In this document: one piece after another, positions 52,219 to 61,068 of the stretch
Layout: every line of letters begins with the position of its first letter
Numbering within the stretch: position 1 is the first letter of the stretch
From: Curtobacterium flaccumfaciens
GTDB taxonomy: Bacteria > Actinomycetota > Actinomycetes > Actinomycetales > Microbacteriaceae
Length of the DNA stretch: 64,000 nucleotides
Direction of reading: 5' to 3'
NCBI RefSeq assembly: GCF_013359815.1
Contig: NZ_JABMCF010000039.1
Span: 186,001 to 250,000 of the forward strand
Notes under the pieces: generated by a model
Databases searched by the model: none
What the model was told of the DNA's origin: nothing
The model's input: the letters and a program-made list of their open reading frames with translations, nothing else
Position numbers and translations under genes: made by a program

Positions 52219-53556
52219 ATGGGACTTCCGTGGAAGCTGCACGGCGACGGCAAGACCGTCTCCGCGACGACGATCGTGGCACCCGACGAACGGCTCACCT
52301 GGCCCCGGACGATCGGCCTCGGCGTGCAGCACGTCGTCGCGATGTTCGGCGCCACGTTCCTGGTGCCCCTGATCACCGGGTTCCCGCCGTCGACGACGCT
52401 GCTGTTCAGCGGCATCGGCACGATCCTGTTCCTGCTCATCACGGGCAACCGCCTGCCGAGCTACCTCGGCTCGTCGTTCGCGTTCATCGCCCCGATCGGC
52501 GCGGCCACCAAGATCGGCGGCATCCCGCTCGCCCTGTCCGGCATCATCGTCGTCGGCGCGCTGCTCGCGATCGTCGGGCTCGTCGTGCACCTGGCCGGCG
52601 CCGGGTGGATCGACCGGCTGATGCCCCCGGTGGTCTCGGGCGCGATCGTCGCCCTGATCGGCTTCAACCTGGCGCCGTCGGCCCGGGACAACTTCACGGA
52701 AGCCCCGGTCATCGCGCTCATCACCCTCGCGACGATCATCCTGGTCACCGTCCTGTTCAGGGGCCTGATCGGCCGCCTGTCGATCGTCATCGGCGTGCTC
52801 GTCGGGTACGTCGCCGCGCTCATCGGCGGTCAGGTCGACTTCTCGAAGGTCGGCGACAAGCCGTGGATCGGTCTGCCGGACTTCACCGCTCCCGCGTTCG
52901 ACCCGTCCCAGCTCCCGATCTACCTGGCGTTCGTACCGGTCGTCCTGGCGCTGGTCGCCGAGAACGTCGGCCACGTCAAGGGTGTCGGACAGCTGACCGG
53001 CCGTGACCTCACGCCGCTCACCGGTCGCGCGCTCTTCGCCGACGGCATCTCGACCGTCCTGGCCGGCGTCGGCGGCGGCTCCGCCACCACCACCTACGGC
53101 GAGAACATCGGCGTCATGGCCGCCACCCGCGTCTTCTCCACCGCCGCCTACTGGGTCGCCGCGATCGCGGCCGTCCTGCTCGGCCTGTCGCCGAGGATCG
53201 GCGCCGTCATCTCGTCGGTGCCCGCGGGCGTGCTCGGCGGCGCCACCACCGCGCTCTACGGCCTGATCGGCATCATCGGCATCCGGATCTGGGTCGAGAA
53301 CCGCGTCGACTTCTCGAAGCCGAAGAACCAGCTGACCGCCGGAATCGCCCTGATCATCGGCATCGCGAACTTCACGTTCACGTTCGGCCAGGCGAGCTTC
53401 GGCGGCATCATCGTGGGCACGATCGCCGCGATCGTCGTCTACCACCTGATGGACGTCATCGGCCGGGCCCGCGGCACCGACGAGCCCTCGACCGAGGCCG
53501 CCGACCCCGCGCACGCCGCCACCGGCGCCGTCCCCGCGGAACCGCGCGCCGACTGA
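52219..53556 (+). CDS. Uracil/xanthine permease (NCS2 family)
   Basis: 445 residues with about 12-14 TM helices. NCS2 landmarks: LGVQHVVAMFGATFLVPLIT, YLGSSFAFIAPI, VVSGAIVALIGFNLAP, LVAENVGHVKGVGQLTGRDL and TTTYGENIGVMAATRVFS, whose Glu and Gly residues bind the nucleobase. It starts at ATG 52219, 6 nt after TACGGT. Sequence best fits UraA/PyrP-type uracil uptake, but xanthine or urate is possible. Confidence 0.93.
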   Translation: MGLPWKLHGDGKTVSATTIVAPDERLTWPRTIGLGVQHVVAMFGATFLVPLITGFPPSTTLLFSGIGTILFLLITGNRLPSYLGSSFAFIAPIGAATKIGGIPLALSGIIVVGALLAIVGLVVHLAGAGWIDRLMPPVVSGAIVALIGFNLAPSARDNFTEAPVIALITLATIILVTVLFRGLIGRLSIVIGVLVGYVAALIGGQVDFSKVGDKPWIGLPDFTAPAFDPSQLPIYLAFVPVVLALVAENVGHVKGVGQLTGRDLTPLTGRALFADGISTVLAGVGGGSATTTYGENIGVMAATRVFSTAAYWVAAIAAVLLGLSPRIGAVISSVPAGVLGGATTALYGLIGIIGIRIWVENRVDFSKPKNQLTAGIALIIGIANFTFTFGQASFGGIIVGTIAAIVVYHLMDVIGRARGTDEPSTEAADPAHAATGAVPAEPRAD

Positions 53557-53592
53557 CGCGAGTGGTCGGCCGGAACGCGCGTCCGGCCTGAC

Positions 53593-53654
53593 GACGTGGG
53601 ACCACCGGACTGGAGGCCCGTGGCGGACACGGCCACGGGCCTCCAGTCCGTCAC
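53593..53654. repeat. Family C hairpin, copy 1 (62 bp)
   Basis: An 18-bp perfect stem (53607-53624 and 53632-53649) with a 7-nt loop, inside a 62-bp block repeated without any change at 55152-55213. Here it separates the convergent permease and the membrane protein gene, where it could terminate both. Confidence 0.88.
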
Positions 53655-53721
53655 GTGGTGCGTTGCGGACCGGAACGCCCCCCAGTCGGTCGCTCCGGTC
53701 CGCACGCGCTCCTCGCCCGGT

Positions 53722-54486
53722 TCAGCGGGGCGCGCTGGGCGACGGGGTCGCGGTCTGCACCGACTTCTGCTCGTCGATGTACCGCTGATCGAGCGGGACC
53801 TCATCGGCGACCCCCGGGGTCCACTGCCCGACCACGGTCGTGCCGTCGGACTCGTACACGTCGCCGCCGTCCGGCTCACTCCACAGAACCCAGCCCTTGC
53901 GGCCGTTGTCCGCCCTCCCGGGGACCAGATCCGGGTGACCCGACGCGTTCGGGACTCCGTAGGTCTGGCCCTTGTCGTTGACCGCCCAATCCGACGTGAC
54001 CGCGTTGGCGTACTGCAGCGTCGCCGTCCACCTCGTCCCCGCCGACGCTTCGATGCTGAACGTCGTCGTCCCTCGCTCCGGGAGCCGGCCGTCGACGACG
54101 CGCATCGTCCCTTCGTCCCGACAACTCAGGCCGGATGCGCCCCTTCCGACGGTGAGGACCCGGACCATGCCGACGTCGTTGCGGCACGTGATGTCGACGA
54201 TCACGGCACCCGCGGTGTCGGGAGCCTGCCCGATGTCGATCAGTGCGGGGCCGGTGTGCGTCGCAGTGGTCGTGCGCCCGACTGCTGCCGTCGTCGTGGT
54301 CCCCGGGAGCCCGGCGACGACCAGGGCGGCGGCGCTCGTCGTCACCGCGATCGCCGCGACGGAGACGATCGAGACGCCGATGCGTGCACGTCGTTGCTGG
54401 CGCTGCAGGGCGCTCCGTCGTGTCCCGATGGCGGCCAGCTCCGAGCGGACCGCTGCTGCAGCGTCGGGGTTCATGTCGATGCTCAT
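53722..54486 (-). CDS. Single-pass membrane protein, probable ECF partner
   Basis: 254 residues. Cytoplasmic N-terminus (AAAAVRSELAAIGTRRSALQ), TM helix near 37-60 (VSIVSVAAIAVTTSAAALVV), then an extracytoplasmic domain with two Cys (DITCRNDVGM, LSCRDEG) and WVLWSEPDGGDVYESDGTT. The start overlaps the sigma gene stop (TGATG), the usual place for an anti-sigma factor, but no HxxxCxxC zinc motif is present. The role as regulator is inferred from position. Confidence 0.75.
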   Translation of the reverse strand: MSIDMNPDAAAAVRSELAAIGTRRSALQRQQRRARIGVSIVSVAAIAVTTSAAALVVAGLPGTTTTAAVGRTTTATHTGPALIDIGQAPDTAGAVIVDITCRNDVGMVRVLTVGRGASGLSCRDEGTMRVVDGRLPERGTTTFSIEASAGTRWTATLQYANAVTSDWAVNDKGQTYGVPNASGHPDLVPGRADNGRKGWVLWSEPDGGDVYESDGTTVVGQWTPGVADEVPLDQRYIDEQKSVQTATPSPSAPR

Positions 54487-55061
54487 CAGTAGGTGCCTTC
54501 CGGTGCGTTGCGGACACTGGGACGAAGGTCGTGCAGGTCGCGTTGCAGGCGCTGCCGCATCCGGTGCAACCGCACGCGTGCCGCCGGCGGTTTGAGACCG
54601 ACCGCCTGCGCGGCCTGCCAGACCGGCATCTCCTCGACCCCGGTGAGCACCAGCAGTGCGGCGTCCTGCGGCGCGAGTCCCCGGATCGTCGTCCTGAGGC
54701 GTTCGCGGGCCTCGAGGTCTTCGGCGTCCGTGGCAGGAGCGTGGGGATCGTCCCGAGGGAGTGCGTCGAGGAGCTTCCGGTACCGCGCCGCTGCGCGTCG
54801 GTGGTTCTGGGTCAGGTTGACCGTCGTGACCAGCAACCACGGAGCGACGGAACCGGCCACGAGGGTGACGCTCTTGCGCTTGCGCCAGAGCTCGTAGAAC
54901 GCCGCCGCTGTGATGTCCTCGGCGTCGTGCGAGTTCTCCGTCAGGCTCAACGCCCGTCGGTAGATGCGTGGTCGGTGCCGGTCGAACAGCGCGGCGAACG
55001 CAGCCCCGTCATCACGGACCGCTCGCGTCCACAGCGGGCCGTCGTCCTGTTCGTCCTTCAC
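54486..55061 (-). CDS. ECF-type sigma-70 family RNA polymerase sigma factor
   Basis: 191 residues from GTG 55061. Region 2: FAALFDRHRPRIYRRALSLT, HDAEDITAAAFYELWRKRKS, WLLVTTVNLTQNHRRAAARY. Region 4: LAPQDAALLVLTGVEEMPVW, AAQAVGLKPPAARVRLHRMR. Coupled to a downstream single-pass protein. An exact family C hairpin lies 91 bp upstream in the divergent region shared with the MATE gene. Confidence 0.9.
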   Translation of the reverse strand: MKDEQDDGPLWTRAVRDDGAAFAALFDRHRPRIYRRALSLTENSHDAEDITAAAFYELWRKRKSVTLVAGSVAPWLLVTTVNLTQNHRRAAARYRKLLDALPRDDPHAPATDAEDLEARERLRTTIRGLAPQDAALLVLTGVEEMPVWQAAQAVGLKPPAARVRLHRMRQRLQRDLHDLRPSVRNAPEGTY

Positions 55062-55151
55062 ACTCTGGAGTGTCCGGTCATGGCTCCAGCGTTACAGACG
55101 CCAGCGGATCGGCTCGTCGCGCAACGAGGTCGTCCCTGGCGCAAGCCCGAG

Positions 55152-55213
55152 GACGTGGGACCACCGGACTGGAGGCCCGTGGCGGACACGGCCACGGGCC
55201 TCCAGTCCGTCAC
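55152..55213. repeat. Family C hairpin, copy 2 (62 bp)
   Basis: Identical to 53593-53654 over all 62 bp, but located between divergent genes (sigma factor and MATE transporter), where it cannot simply be a shared terminator. The two copies bracket the sigma/membrane-protein operon. Confidence 0.88.
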
Positions 55214-55274
55214 GGGGTCGCGCCCACCGCGCCCGGCGACCACGACGCGTCGGCATCGCCGACAGAATGGGTCG

Positions 55275-56609
55275 GTGCACCGACCGACGCGACCCGCTGT
55301 GACCGCTGAGCGGCGCGCGGTCGACCGCGACATCGTGCGGCTGGCGGTGCCGGCGCTCGGAGCGCTCGTGGTCGAGCCGCTGTTCCTGCTGACCGACACC
55401 GCGCTGGTCGGGCACCTCGGGGCGACGCCGCTGGCGGCCGTCGGGCTCGCGAGTGCGGTGCTGTCGACGGTGACCGGGCTGCTGGTGTTCCTGGCGTACT
55501 CGACGACCCCGGCCGTGGCGCGGGCGCTCGGCGGTGGCGACCGTCGCGGAGCCGTGCACGCGGGCATCGACGGGATGTGGCTCGCGCTCGTGCTGGGGGT
55601 GGTGCTGGCGCTGGTCGGGTGGCCGCTCGCCGGACCGCTCGTCGACCTGTTCGGCGCCTCGGCCGAGGTGTCGGCCGCCGCGACCGCGTACCTGACCATC
55701 TCCCTGATCGGGCTGCCCGGCATCCTGGTCGTCACCGCTTCGACCGGACTGCTGCGTGGGCTGCAGGACACGAAGACCCCGCTCGTCGTCGCGACCATCG
55801 GGTTCGTCGCGAACGGGCTGCTCAACGCCGTCCTGATATACGGCGCCGGCTGGGGCGTCGAGGGATCCGCCGCCGGCACCGTCATCGTGCAGTGGGCGAT
55901 GGCCGTCGTCTACGTGCGCATCGCGGTGCGGGCCGCTCGGTCGTCGGGGGCGCCGCTGCGACCCGGTGCCTCGGGCGTCGCTCGGGCCCTGCGATCGGGG
56001 GCTTGGCTGTTCCTGCGCACCGCGTCACTGCGGATCGCGATGCTCGCCACCGTCGGTGCCGCCGCCGGGCTGGGGACCACCGGGCTGGCGACGACGCAGG
56101 TCGGGCTGACCGTCTTCTCGACGCTGGCGTTCGCGCTCGACGCCCTGGCGATCGCCGGGCAGGCGCTCGTCGGACACGGACTCGGCGGACGTGACCCGGA
56201 GCGGGTGCGACTGGTGACGCGACGGCTCGTGCTGCTCGGGATCGCCGGCGGTGTGCTGCTCGGGGTGCTGACCCTGGCCGTGAGCGGCGTCCTCGGGCCG
56301 GTGTTCTCGGACTCGCGGGCGGTGCGGGACGCCCTGCCCGTCGTGCTGGTGCTCATCGCCGTCGGGATGCCCGTCGCCGGGTACGTCTTCGTGCTCGACG
56401 GGGTGCTGATCGGCGCCGGGGACGCGCGGTACCTGGCAATCGCCGGAGGCGTGAACCTCGTCGTCTACCTGCCGCTGCTGTGGTGGGCCGGCGGGACGCT
56501 CGCGGGGTTGTGGGCGGCCTTCGCCCTCGGGTACATCGGGGTCCGGGCGGTGACGCTCGGGGTGCGGGCGCACCGGCGCGGCTGGGTGGAACAGGCGTTG
56601 GCGCGGTGA
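55275..56609 (+). CDS. MATE family efflux transporter (DinF-like)
   Basis: 444 residues, 12 TM helices in two MatE halves: IVRLAVPALGALVVEPLFLL, DTALVGHLGATPLAAVGLAS, STGLLRGLQDTKTPLVVATI and the matching second-half SLRIAMLATVGAAAGLGTTG. It starts at GTG 55275; CAGAAT ends 6 nt upstream. Exports cationic compounds or related substrates; none can be named. The stop overlaps the next gene (GTGA). Confidence 0.92.
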   Translation: MHRPTRPAVTAERRAVDRDIVRLAVPALGALVVEPLFLLTDTALVGHLGATPLAAVGLASAVLSTVTGLLVFLAYSTTPAVARALGGGDRRGAVHAGIDGMWLALVLGVVLALVGWPLAGPLVDLFGASAEVSAAATAYLTISLIGLPGILVVTASTGLLRGLQDTKTPLVVATIGFVANGLLNAVLIYGAGWGVEGSAAGTVIVQWAMAVVYVRIAVRAARSSGAPLRPGASGVARALRSGAWLFLRTASLRIAMLATVGAAAGLGTTGLATTQVGLTVFSTLAFALDALAIAGQALVGHGLGGRDPERVRLVTRRLVLLGIAGGVLLGVLTLAVSGVLGPVFSDSRAVRDALPVVLVLIAVGMPVAGYVFVLDGVLIGAGDARYLAIAGGVNLVVYLPLLWWAGGTLAGLWAAFALGYIGVRAVTLGVRAHRRGWVEQALAR

Positions 56610-57898
56610 GCGGGTCTTCTCCGGCTGGGCCTGCTTCGTCTGCCTCGTCTGCTGAGACTGCGGGCCCGTCGTCTTCGGTGGCTTCGTCGGCCGTGCTCGC
56701 CACGGTCGGCATCGGGGTGCAGGGCGTCGCGAAGCTGCTCGTGACCGTCGTCGTCGGTCGGGTGTTCGGCACCGAGACCCTCGGGCAGACCACGGCGCTG
56801 CTGTCGCTCTCGGTGTTCGTCGCCCTGCTCTGGCCTAACGCCGCGGGCAACACCGCGTCGCGGTTCCTGGCGATCGCACTGCGGGGTCGACGGTCGGACG
56901 CCGCGGTGAACCGGCTGCTCGGGGTGTCGATGCTGGTGTCGAGCGTGGTGCTCGCGGCGGTCACCGTGCCGATCATGCTGGCCTGGGGCAACGGCCCCGG
57001 CATGGTGCTCGGTGGTGCCGCGGTCGTCGTCGGCTACGGCCTCTACTGCTACGCCCGCGGCGCGCAGCTCGGCTACGACCGGGCGCCGCGGGTCGCGCTC
57101 TGGGACTCCGTGACGAGCGTGCTGGCGCTCGGGTTGCTCGTGGTGGCGTGCGTCGCCCGCCTCGAGCCGTTCGTGCTGCTGCCCCTGGCCATCGGGTACA
57201 CGGTGTTCGCGATCGCGTGCTGGCCGCGGGGCAACGGCTTCTCGCCGGCTTTGCACGAACCCGCTGCGGGCGTGCTCGGGTTCGCGGCATGGAACGTGCT
57301 GGCGGTGGTGACCTCGAACGGGTTGCTGCAGTTGACGATGATCTCGGCGCAGGTGACGTCGTCGGCGCACGACGCCGGTGTCTACGCCGCCGCCTTCACC
57401 CTGGCGACGCCGGCGTCGATGCTCGGGCAGGCGCTGGGGCAGGTGCTCGTGCCGGCGTTCGCACACCGGACCGATGGTGGATCGTTGCGCTCTCGTGGGG
57501 CGCTGCTGCTCGTCGTCGGGTTCGCGGCGGCATCCGCCGTCGTGTTCGGCCTGGTCGCACTGCTCGCCGGGTGGTTCCTGCCGATCGTCTACCCCGCCGA
57601 GGGTTCCGCTGCCGTCGCAGACCTGCGGTACCTGATGGTCGCGGTGTGGGTGTTCACCGTCGGGCTCGTGCCCGCCGCGTTGCTGCTCGCCGCCGGACGC
57701 TCACGCCAGGTCGCCCTTGCCTCGGTCGCCGGGTTCGTCGTCGGGGCTGGGCTCATGGCGGTGCTCGGACCCGTCGCAGGTGTCGCAGGCGGGACCACGG
57801 GGTTCCTGGTCGGGAGTGCGGTGAACCTGGTCGCGGTGGTGGGGCTCGGGGTTCGCACCAGCGCCGTGCCTCGACGATCCGTAGGGAATGTCGCATGA
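56606..57898 (+). CDS. Polysaccharide/lipid flippase-like membrane protein (MOP superfamily)
   Basis: 430 residues with about 12 TM helices after a Ser/Ala-rich N-terminus. GVQGVAKLLVTVVVGRVFGT, LGQTTALLSLSVFVALLWPN and SSAHDAGVYAAAFTLATPAS are Wzx-type elements. It belongs to the same superfamily as the coupled MATE gene. No glycosyltransferases adjoin it, so the cargo is unknown. It starts at GTG 56606. Confidence 0.82.
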   Translation: MSGSSPAGPASSASSAETAGPSSSVASSAVLATVGIGVQGVAKLLVTVVVGRVFGTETLGQTTALLSLSVFVALLWPNAAGNTASRFLAIALRGRRSDAAVNRLLGVSMLVSSVVLAAVTVPIMLAWGNGPGMVLGGAAVVVGYGLYCYARGAQLGYDRAPRVALWDSVTSVLALGLLVVACVARLEPFVLLPLAIGYTVFAIACWPRGNGFSPALHEPAAGVLGFAAWNVLAVVTSNGLLQLTMISAQVTSSAHDAGVYAAAFTLATPASMLGQALGQVLVPAFAHRTDGGSLRSRGALLLVVGFAAASAVVFGLVALLAGWFLPIVYPAEGSAAVADLRYLMVAVWVFTVGLVPAALLLAAGRSRQVALASVAGFVVGAGLMAVLGPVAGVAGGTTGFLVGSAVNLVAVVGLGVRTSAVPRRSVGNVA

Positions 57899-58320
57899 AG
57901 CTCGCACGGAACCACTCGCGGACCCCGCTGCTCACGAGCATCGGGATCGTCGCCGCGGTCGCGTTGGCCGGCTGCTCCGGACACAACGTCCCGACCGATG
58001 TCGGAGGCGAACCCTCCGACGCCTCGGAGACCGCCGCGAGACAAGCAGCGGTCGAGGGTCTCAAGGAGCACGACGAACACCGCTTCGTGTCGGCGGTGGG
58101 ACAGGATCAGCGTTCCGGCGCGGTCACGGCGTGGAAGGTCTGCGAGCCGCTCCTGACACCGGGTGCGAAGGTCACCTCGAACGATGCGGTGATGACGACC
58201 ATCGTCGGCGTCTTCGTGCACCCTGCCGACAAGCGGGCGAAGGACTGCTGGGTCACGCTGTCGTGGACAGAAGGTCAAGGGTGGAGCATGACGGCCGAAC
58301 TGTCCGCCGCCGACGACTAG
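57895..58320 (+). CDS. Small lipoprotein
   Basis: 141 residues. The signal has an RNHSR start and lipobox VALAGC with Cys27. The mature domain (DASETAARQAAVEGLKEHDE, AWKVCEPLLTPGAKVTSNDA, KDCWVTLSWTEGQGWSMTAE) keeps one Cys pair. ATGA overlap with the flippase gene suggests one three-gene operon. Function is unknown. Confidence 0.8.
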   Translation: MKLARNHSRTPLLTSIGIVAAVALAGCSGHNVPTDVGGEPSDASETAARQAAVEGLKEHDEHRFVSAVGQDQRSGAVTAWKVCEPLLTPGAKVTSNDAVMTTIVGVFVHPADKRAKDCWVTLSWTEGQGWSMTAELSAADD

Positions 58321-58358
58321 GCCGCACACGTTTCGTTCGCGGGAGCCCGTGACCGTGG

Positions 58359-58460
58359 TGCGGCGAGCTCGAGCACTTCACCGTCGACGAACTCCAGCTG
58401 TGGATCCCCGTGCACGGCTCGATCCGGGAACGTGACGGCGTGCTCGGGGTGGCTCCGTAG
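58359..58460 (+). pseudogene. Possible 34-codon gene remnant
   Basis: The frame CGELEHFTVDELQLWIPVHG continuing to RDGVLGVAP and TAG has coding-like third positions, but no start codon, and an in-frame TGA lies just upstream. It may be the 3' end of a lost gene. Little else is visible in 58321-58490. Confidence 0.25.
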
Positions 58461-58490
58461 CGGCGCAAGCAGCCAGGCGCAGTGCTTTCG

Positions 58491-59624
58491 TCAGCCGGGG
58501 CTCGGAGCTGGCGGCGGCCCCGTCGTGTCCCCCACCCGCAACTCCGACGTGAACGACGCCGGCTGCGGCTCCGCCCCCTCGAGCATGGCCAGGGCGGCAC
58601 GGGCAGCGGCTTGGCCCTTCTGCACGAACGGCTGCACCAGGGTGGTCAGGTGCCGGATCGGGGTGCGGTGGAGCAGGCTGTCGTCCACCGTGATGCCGTC
58701 GAAGCCGACGATGCTGACATCCTCGGGGACACGGAGTCCGGCGTCGAGCGCGGCCGAGATCACCCCGACGGCGATCAGGTCACTCTGCGCGATGACGGCG
58801 GTGGGGCGGGGGCCGTCCGGCGCGAAGAGTTCGGTGCCGGCGAGACGCCCCTCTTCCACCGAGCTGCCGGCGGTCTCGATCGCGACGGCGTCCGGGTAGA
58901 CCTGGCGCACACCACGCAGGCGTTCGAGCGTGGTGAAGGCGATGCCCTCGGTTTGCCGGGCTGCGTCGATCGGGCCACGGCGGCGTGCGGCATCGAGGGG
59001 CAGGGTCACGACGGTCACGTCCTGGTGGCCGAGCCCCTGCAGGTACTCCGCAGCACGGCGTGAGGCATCGCGGTTGTCGAGCTGGACGGGGACAGCACCC
59101 TCGATCTCGTCCGCCTCGATCGCGACGACGGGGATCTGCCGACGGCGCAGCACGGCGACGGCCGGGTCGATCCGGACGTTGCACCCGACGAGCACCACGG
59201 CGTCCATCGGCGCATCCACCAGCGGGCCGGCGCCCTGCTCGTCGTCGAGCGGACTGCGGACGAGCAGCAACGAGGCACCGGCGGCACCTGCGACCTCGGC
59301 GATGCCGTCGAGCGTCAGGACGTTGACCGGGTCACGGAAGGCGTCGCTCAGACGCTCGTCCATCACGACGCCGATGACGCCGGAACGACCACGGCGCAGC
59401 GAACGGGCACGCGGATCGGGGCCGCCGTAACCGAGGTCGGCGGCAGCGGCGAGCACGCGGGCCTTGGCGTCCTCGGACACCGGGCCGAGACCGCTGAAGG
59501 CGAGCGAGGCCGTCGACGGCGCGACACCGGCAGCACGGGCGACCGCGGCCAGCCTCGGGCGCGACGAACGGCGGACGCCGCCGCGGGAAGGCGACGCGCC
59601 GGGTCCTGTTGCCGGTTCGTCCAT
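58491..59624 (-). CDS. LacI family transcriptional regulator
   Basis: 377 residues. HTH at about 24-45 (RLAAVARAAGVAPSTASLAF) with hinge ARSLRRGRSGVIGVV. The periplasmic-binding-like effector domain follows (DAVVLVGCNVRIDPAVAVLR, PTAVIAQSDLIAVGVISAAL, VSIVGFDGITVDDSLLHRTP). A 16-bp palindrome 28 bp upstream lies between it and the divergent MFS gene, the usual autoregulatory layout. Effector unknown, probably a sugar or nucleoside. Confidence 0.92.
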   Translation of the reverse strand: MDEPATGPGASPSRGGVRRSSRPRLAAVARAAGVAPSTASLAFSGLGPVSEDAKARVLAAAADLGYGGPDPRARSLRRGRSGVIGVVMDERLSDAFRDPVNVLTLDGIAEVAGAAGASLLLVRSPLDDEQGAGPLVDAPMDAVVLVGCNVRIDPAVAVLRRRQIPVVAIEADEIEGAVPVQLDNRDASRRAAEYLQGLGHQDVTVVTLPLDAARRRGPIDAARQTEGIAFTTLERLRGVRQVYPDAVAIETAGSSVEEGRLAGTELFAPDGPRPTAVIAQSDLIAVGVISAALDAGLRVPEDVSIVGFDGITVDDSLLHRTPIRHLTTLVQPFVQKGQAAARAALAMLEGAEPQPASFTSELRVGDTTGPPPAPSPG

Positions 59625-59651
59625 CGCCCGTTAGCGTAGCCGGAACGAGCA

Positions 59652-59667
59652 GTCGAATCGATTCGAC
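59652..59667. promoter_or_regulatory. LacI-family operator, perfect 16-bp palindrome
   Basis: GTCGAATCGATTCGAC is exactly self-complementary with a central CG, located between the divergent LacI gene (59624) and MFS gene (59740). It is the likely operator for both. Confidence 0.7.
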
Positions 59668-59739
59668 CGCCGCAAGACCAGCACCGACACGCACCAGAAC
59701 GCGCAGCACCGAGCGCGCCGCAGCACGATGGGAACCACC

Positions 59740-61056
59740 ATGACGACGCCGTCCACCCGCACCGTCCCGACCACCAAGGCCTGGATCATCGCGGTGTTCG
59801 TGGTGTTCACCCTGTCCGGGCTCGACATCGCGACGTGGCTGGGCCGGATCCCGAGCGTCCGCGACTCCCTCGGGGCGAGCACGTTCGAGATGGGCCTGCT
59901 CGTGCTCGGCATGGCCGTCGGTTCGATCGGCGGTCTGACCTTCGCCGGGCACATCGTCGCGAAGCTCGGTGCGAGGCGGGGCGTGCAGGTGGCTGCGGCG
60001 TGCCTGGCGGTCGGCATGATCTTCGCGGGGGTCGCGGTCACGCTCGGGTGGGGCTTCGCCGCCATCTGGGTCGCGCTCATCGCGTTCGGCTTCGGCAACG
60101 GCCTGTGCGACGTGTCGATGAACGTCTCCGGCGCCGCCGCCGAGAAGGCCGGCGGACGCACGATCATGCCGCTGTTCCACGCCGCGTTCAGCCTCGGCAC
60201 GCTCGCCGGCGCAGGCCTCGGCGCCCTGGCCGAGAAGCTCGAGATCCCGGTGTCGTGGCACTTCATCGTGCTCGTCGTCATCACGAGTGCCGCCATGCTC
60301 GTCGCCGTCGCGAAGTTCCAGGACGAGCACCTCGTCGAGCAGCCGGTGTCCACCGACACCAGCCCGGTCGCGACCCCGCTCACCCGCTGGCAGGTCTGGG
60401 CACAGCCCTCCACGCTGCTCATCGGCGTGATCGTGCTCGGCATGGCGCTGGCCGAGGGGTCTGCGAACGACTGGCTGCCCCTCGCGATGATCGACGGCCA
60501 CGGGCTCGACAACGCCGGCGGTGCCGCCGTGCTGACGGTGTTCCTCGCCGCGATGACGGCCGGCCGCGTCGCCGGCAGCCCGCTGATCGACAAGTTCGGC
60601 CGCGTGCCGATCCTGCGCATCAGCGCCGCCGTCGCGGTGGTCGGCCTCGGCATGCTCATCTTCATCGACAACGTGCCGCTCGCGATCGTGGGCGTCGTGC
60701 TCTGGGGCCTCGGTGCCAGCCTCGGCTTCCCGATGGGCATGTCCGCCGCGGCCGACGACCCCCGCACCGCGGCCGCCAAGGTCAGCGCCGTCGCGACGAT
60801 CGGCTACGTGGCGTTCCTGGCCGGGCCGCCGCTGATCGGGTTCCTCGGTGAGGAGATCGGCCTGCTCGGGGCGCTGCTGATCGTCTTCGTGTTCATCATC
60901 GCGGCCGGCCTGGCCTCGGGAGCAGCGCGCGAGACCGGCGCCGCCGCCCGGCCCGCCCGCGGGACCGACAAGACGAGCGGGACCACGAAGCGGGAGACCG
61001 AGCACGAGCACGACACCGCGACCAGCGAGACCGAGCGAGCCAGCGACCGCAGCTGA
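59740..61056 (+). CDS. MFS transporter (YbjJ-like)
   Basis: 438 residues with 12 TM helices. SGLDIATWLGRIPSVRDSLG and the motif-A-like GHIVAKLGARRGVQVAA, FGFGNGLCDVSMNVSGAAAE, SANDWLPLAMIDGHG and GASLGFPMGMSAAADDP resemble the YbjJ/FucP-like group. The charged C-terminal tail (ETEHEHDTATSETERASDRS) is cytoplasmic. ATG 59740 is preferred to 59728 for its GGGA spacing. Probably repressed by the divergent LacI protein. Confidence 0.9.
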   Translation: MTTPSTRTVPTTKAWIIAVFVVFTLSGLDIATWLGRIPSVRDSLGASTFEMGLLVLGMAVGSIGGLTFAGHIVAKLGARRGVQVAAACLAVGMIFAGVAVTLGWGFAAIWVALIAFGFGNGLCDVSMNVSGAAAEKAGGRTIMPLFHAAFSLGTLAGAGLGALAEKLEIPVSWHFIVLVVITSAAMLVAVAKFQDEHLVEQPVSTDTSPVATPLTRWQVWAQPSTLLIGVIVLGMALAEGSANDWLPLAMIDGHGLDNAGGAAVLTVFLAAMTAGRVAGSPLIDKFGRVPILRISAAVAVVGLGMLIFIDNVPLAIVGVVLWGLGASLGFPMGMSAAADDPRTAAAKVSAVATIGYVAFLAGPPLIGFLGEEIGLLGALLIVFVFIIAAGLASGAARETGAAARPARGTDKTSGTTKRETEHEHDTATSETERASDRS

Positions 61057-61068
61057 CGCAACGAGCCC

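Noticed and set aside
50296..53556. Rightward frame of over 1000 codons joining antisense of the M13 gene to the permease
   Set aside because: Only the part from 52219 has transporter sequence; the earlier part is an antisense shadow of the M13 peptidase.
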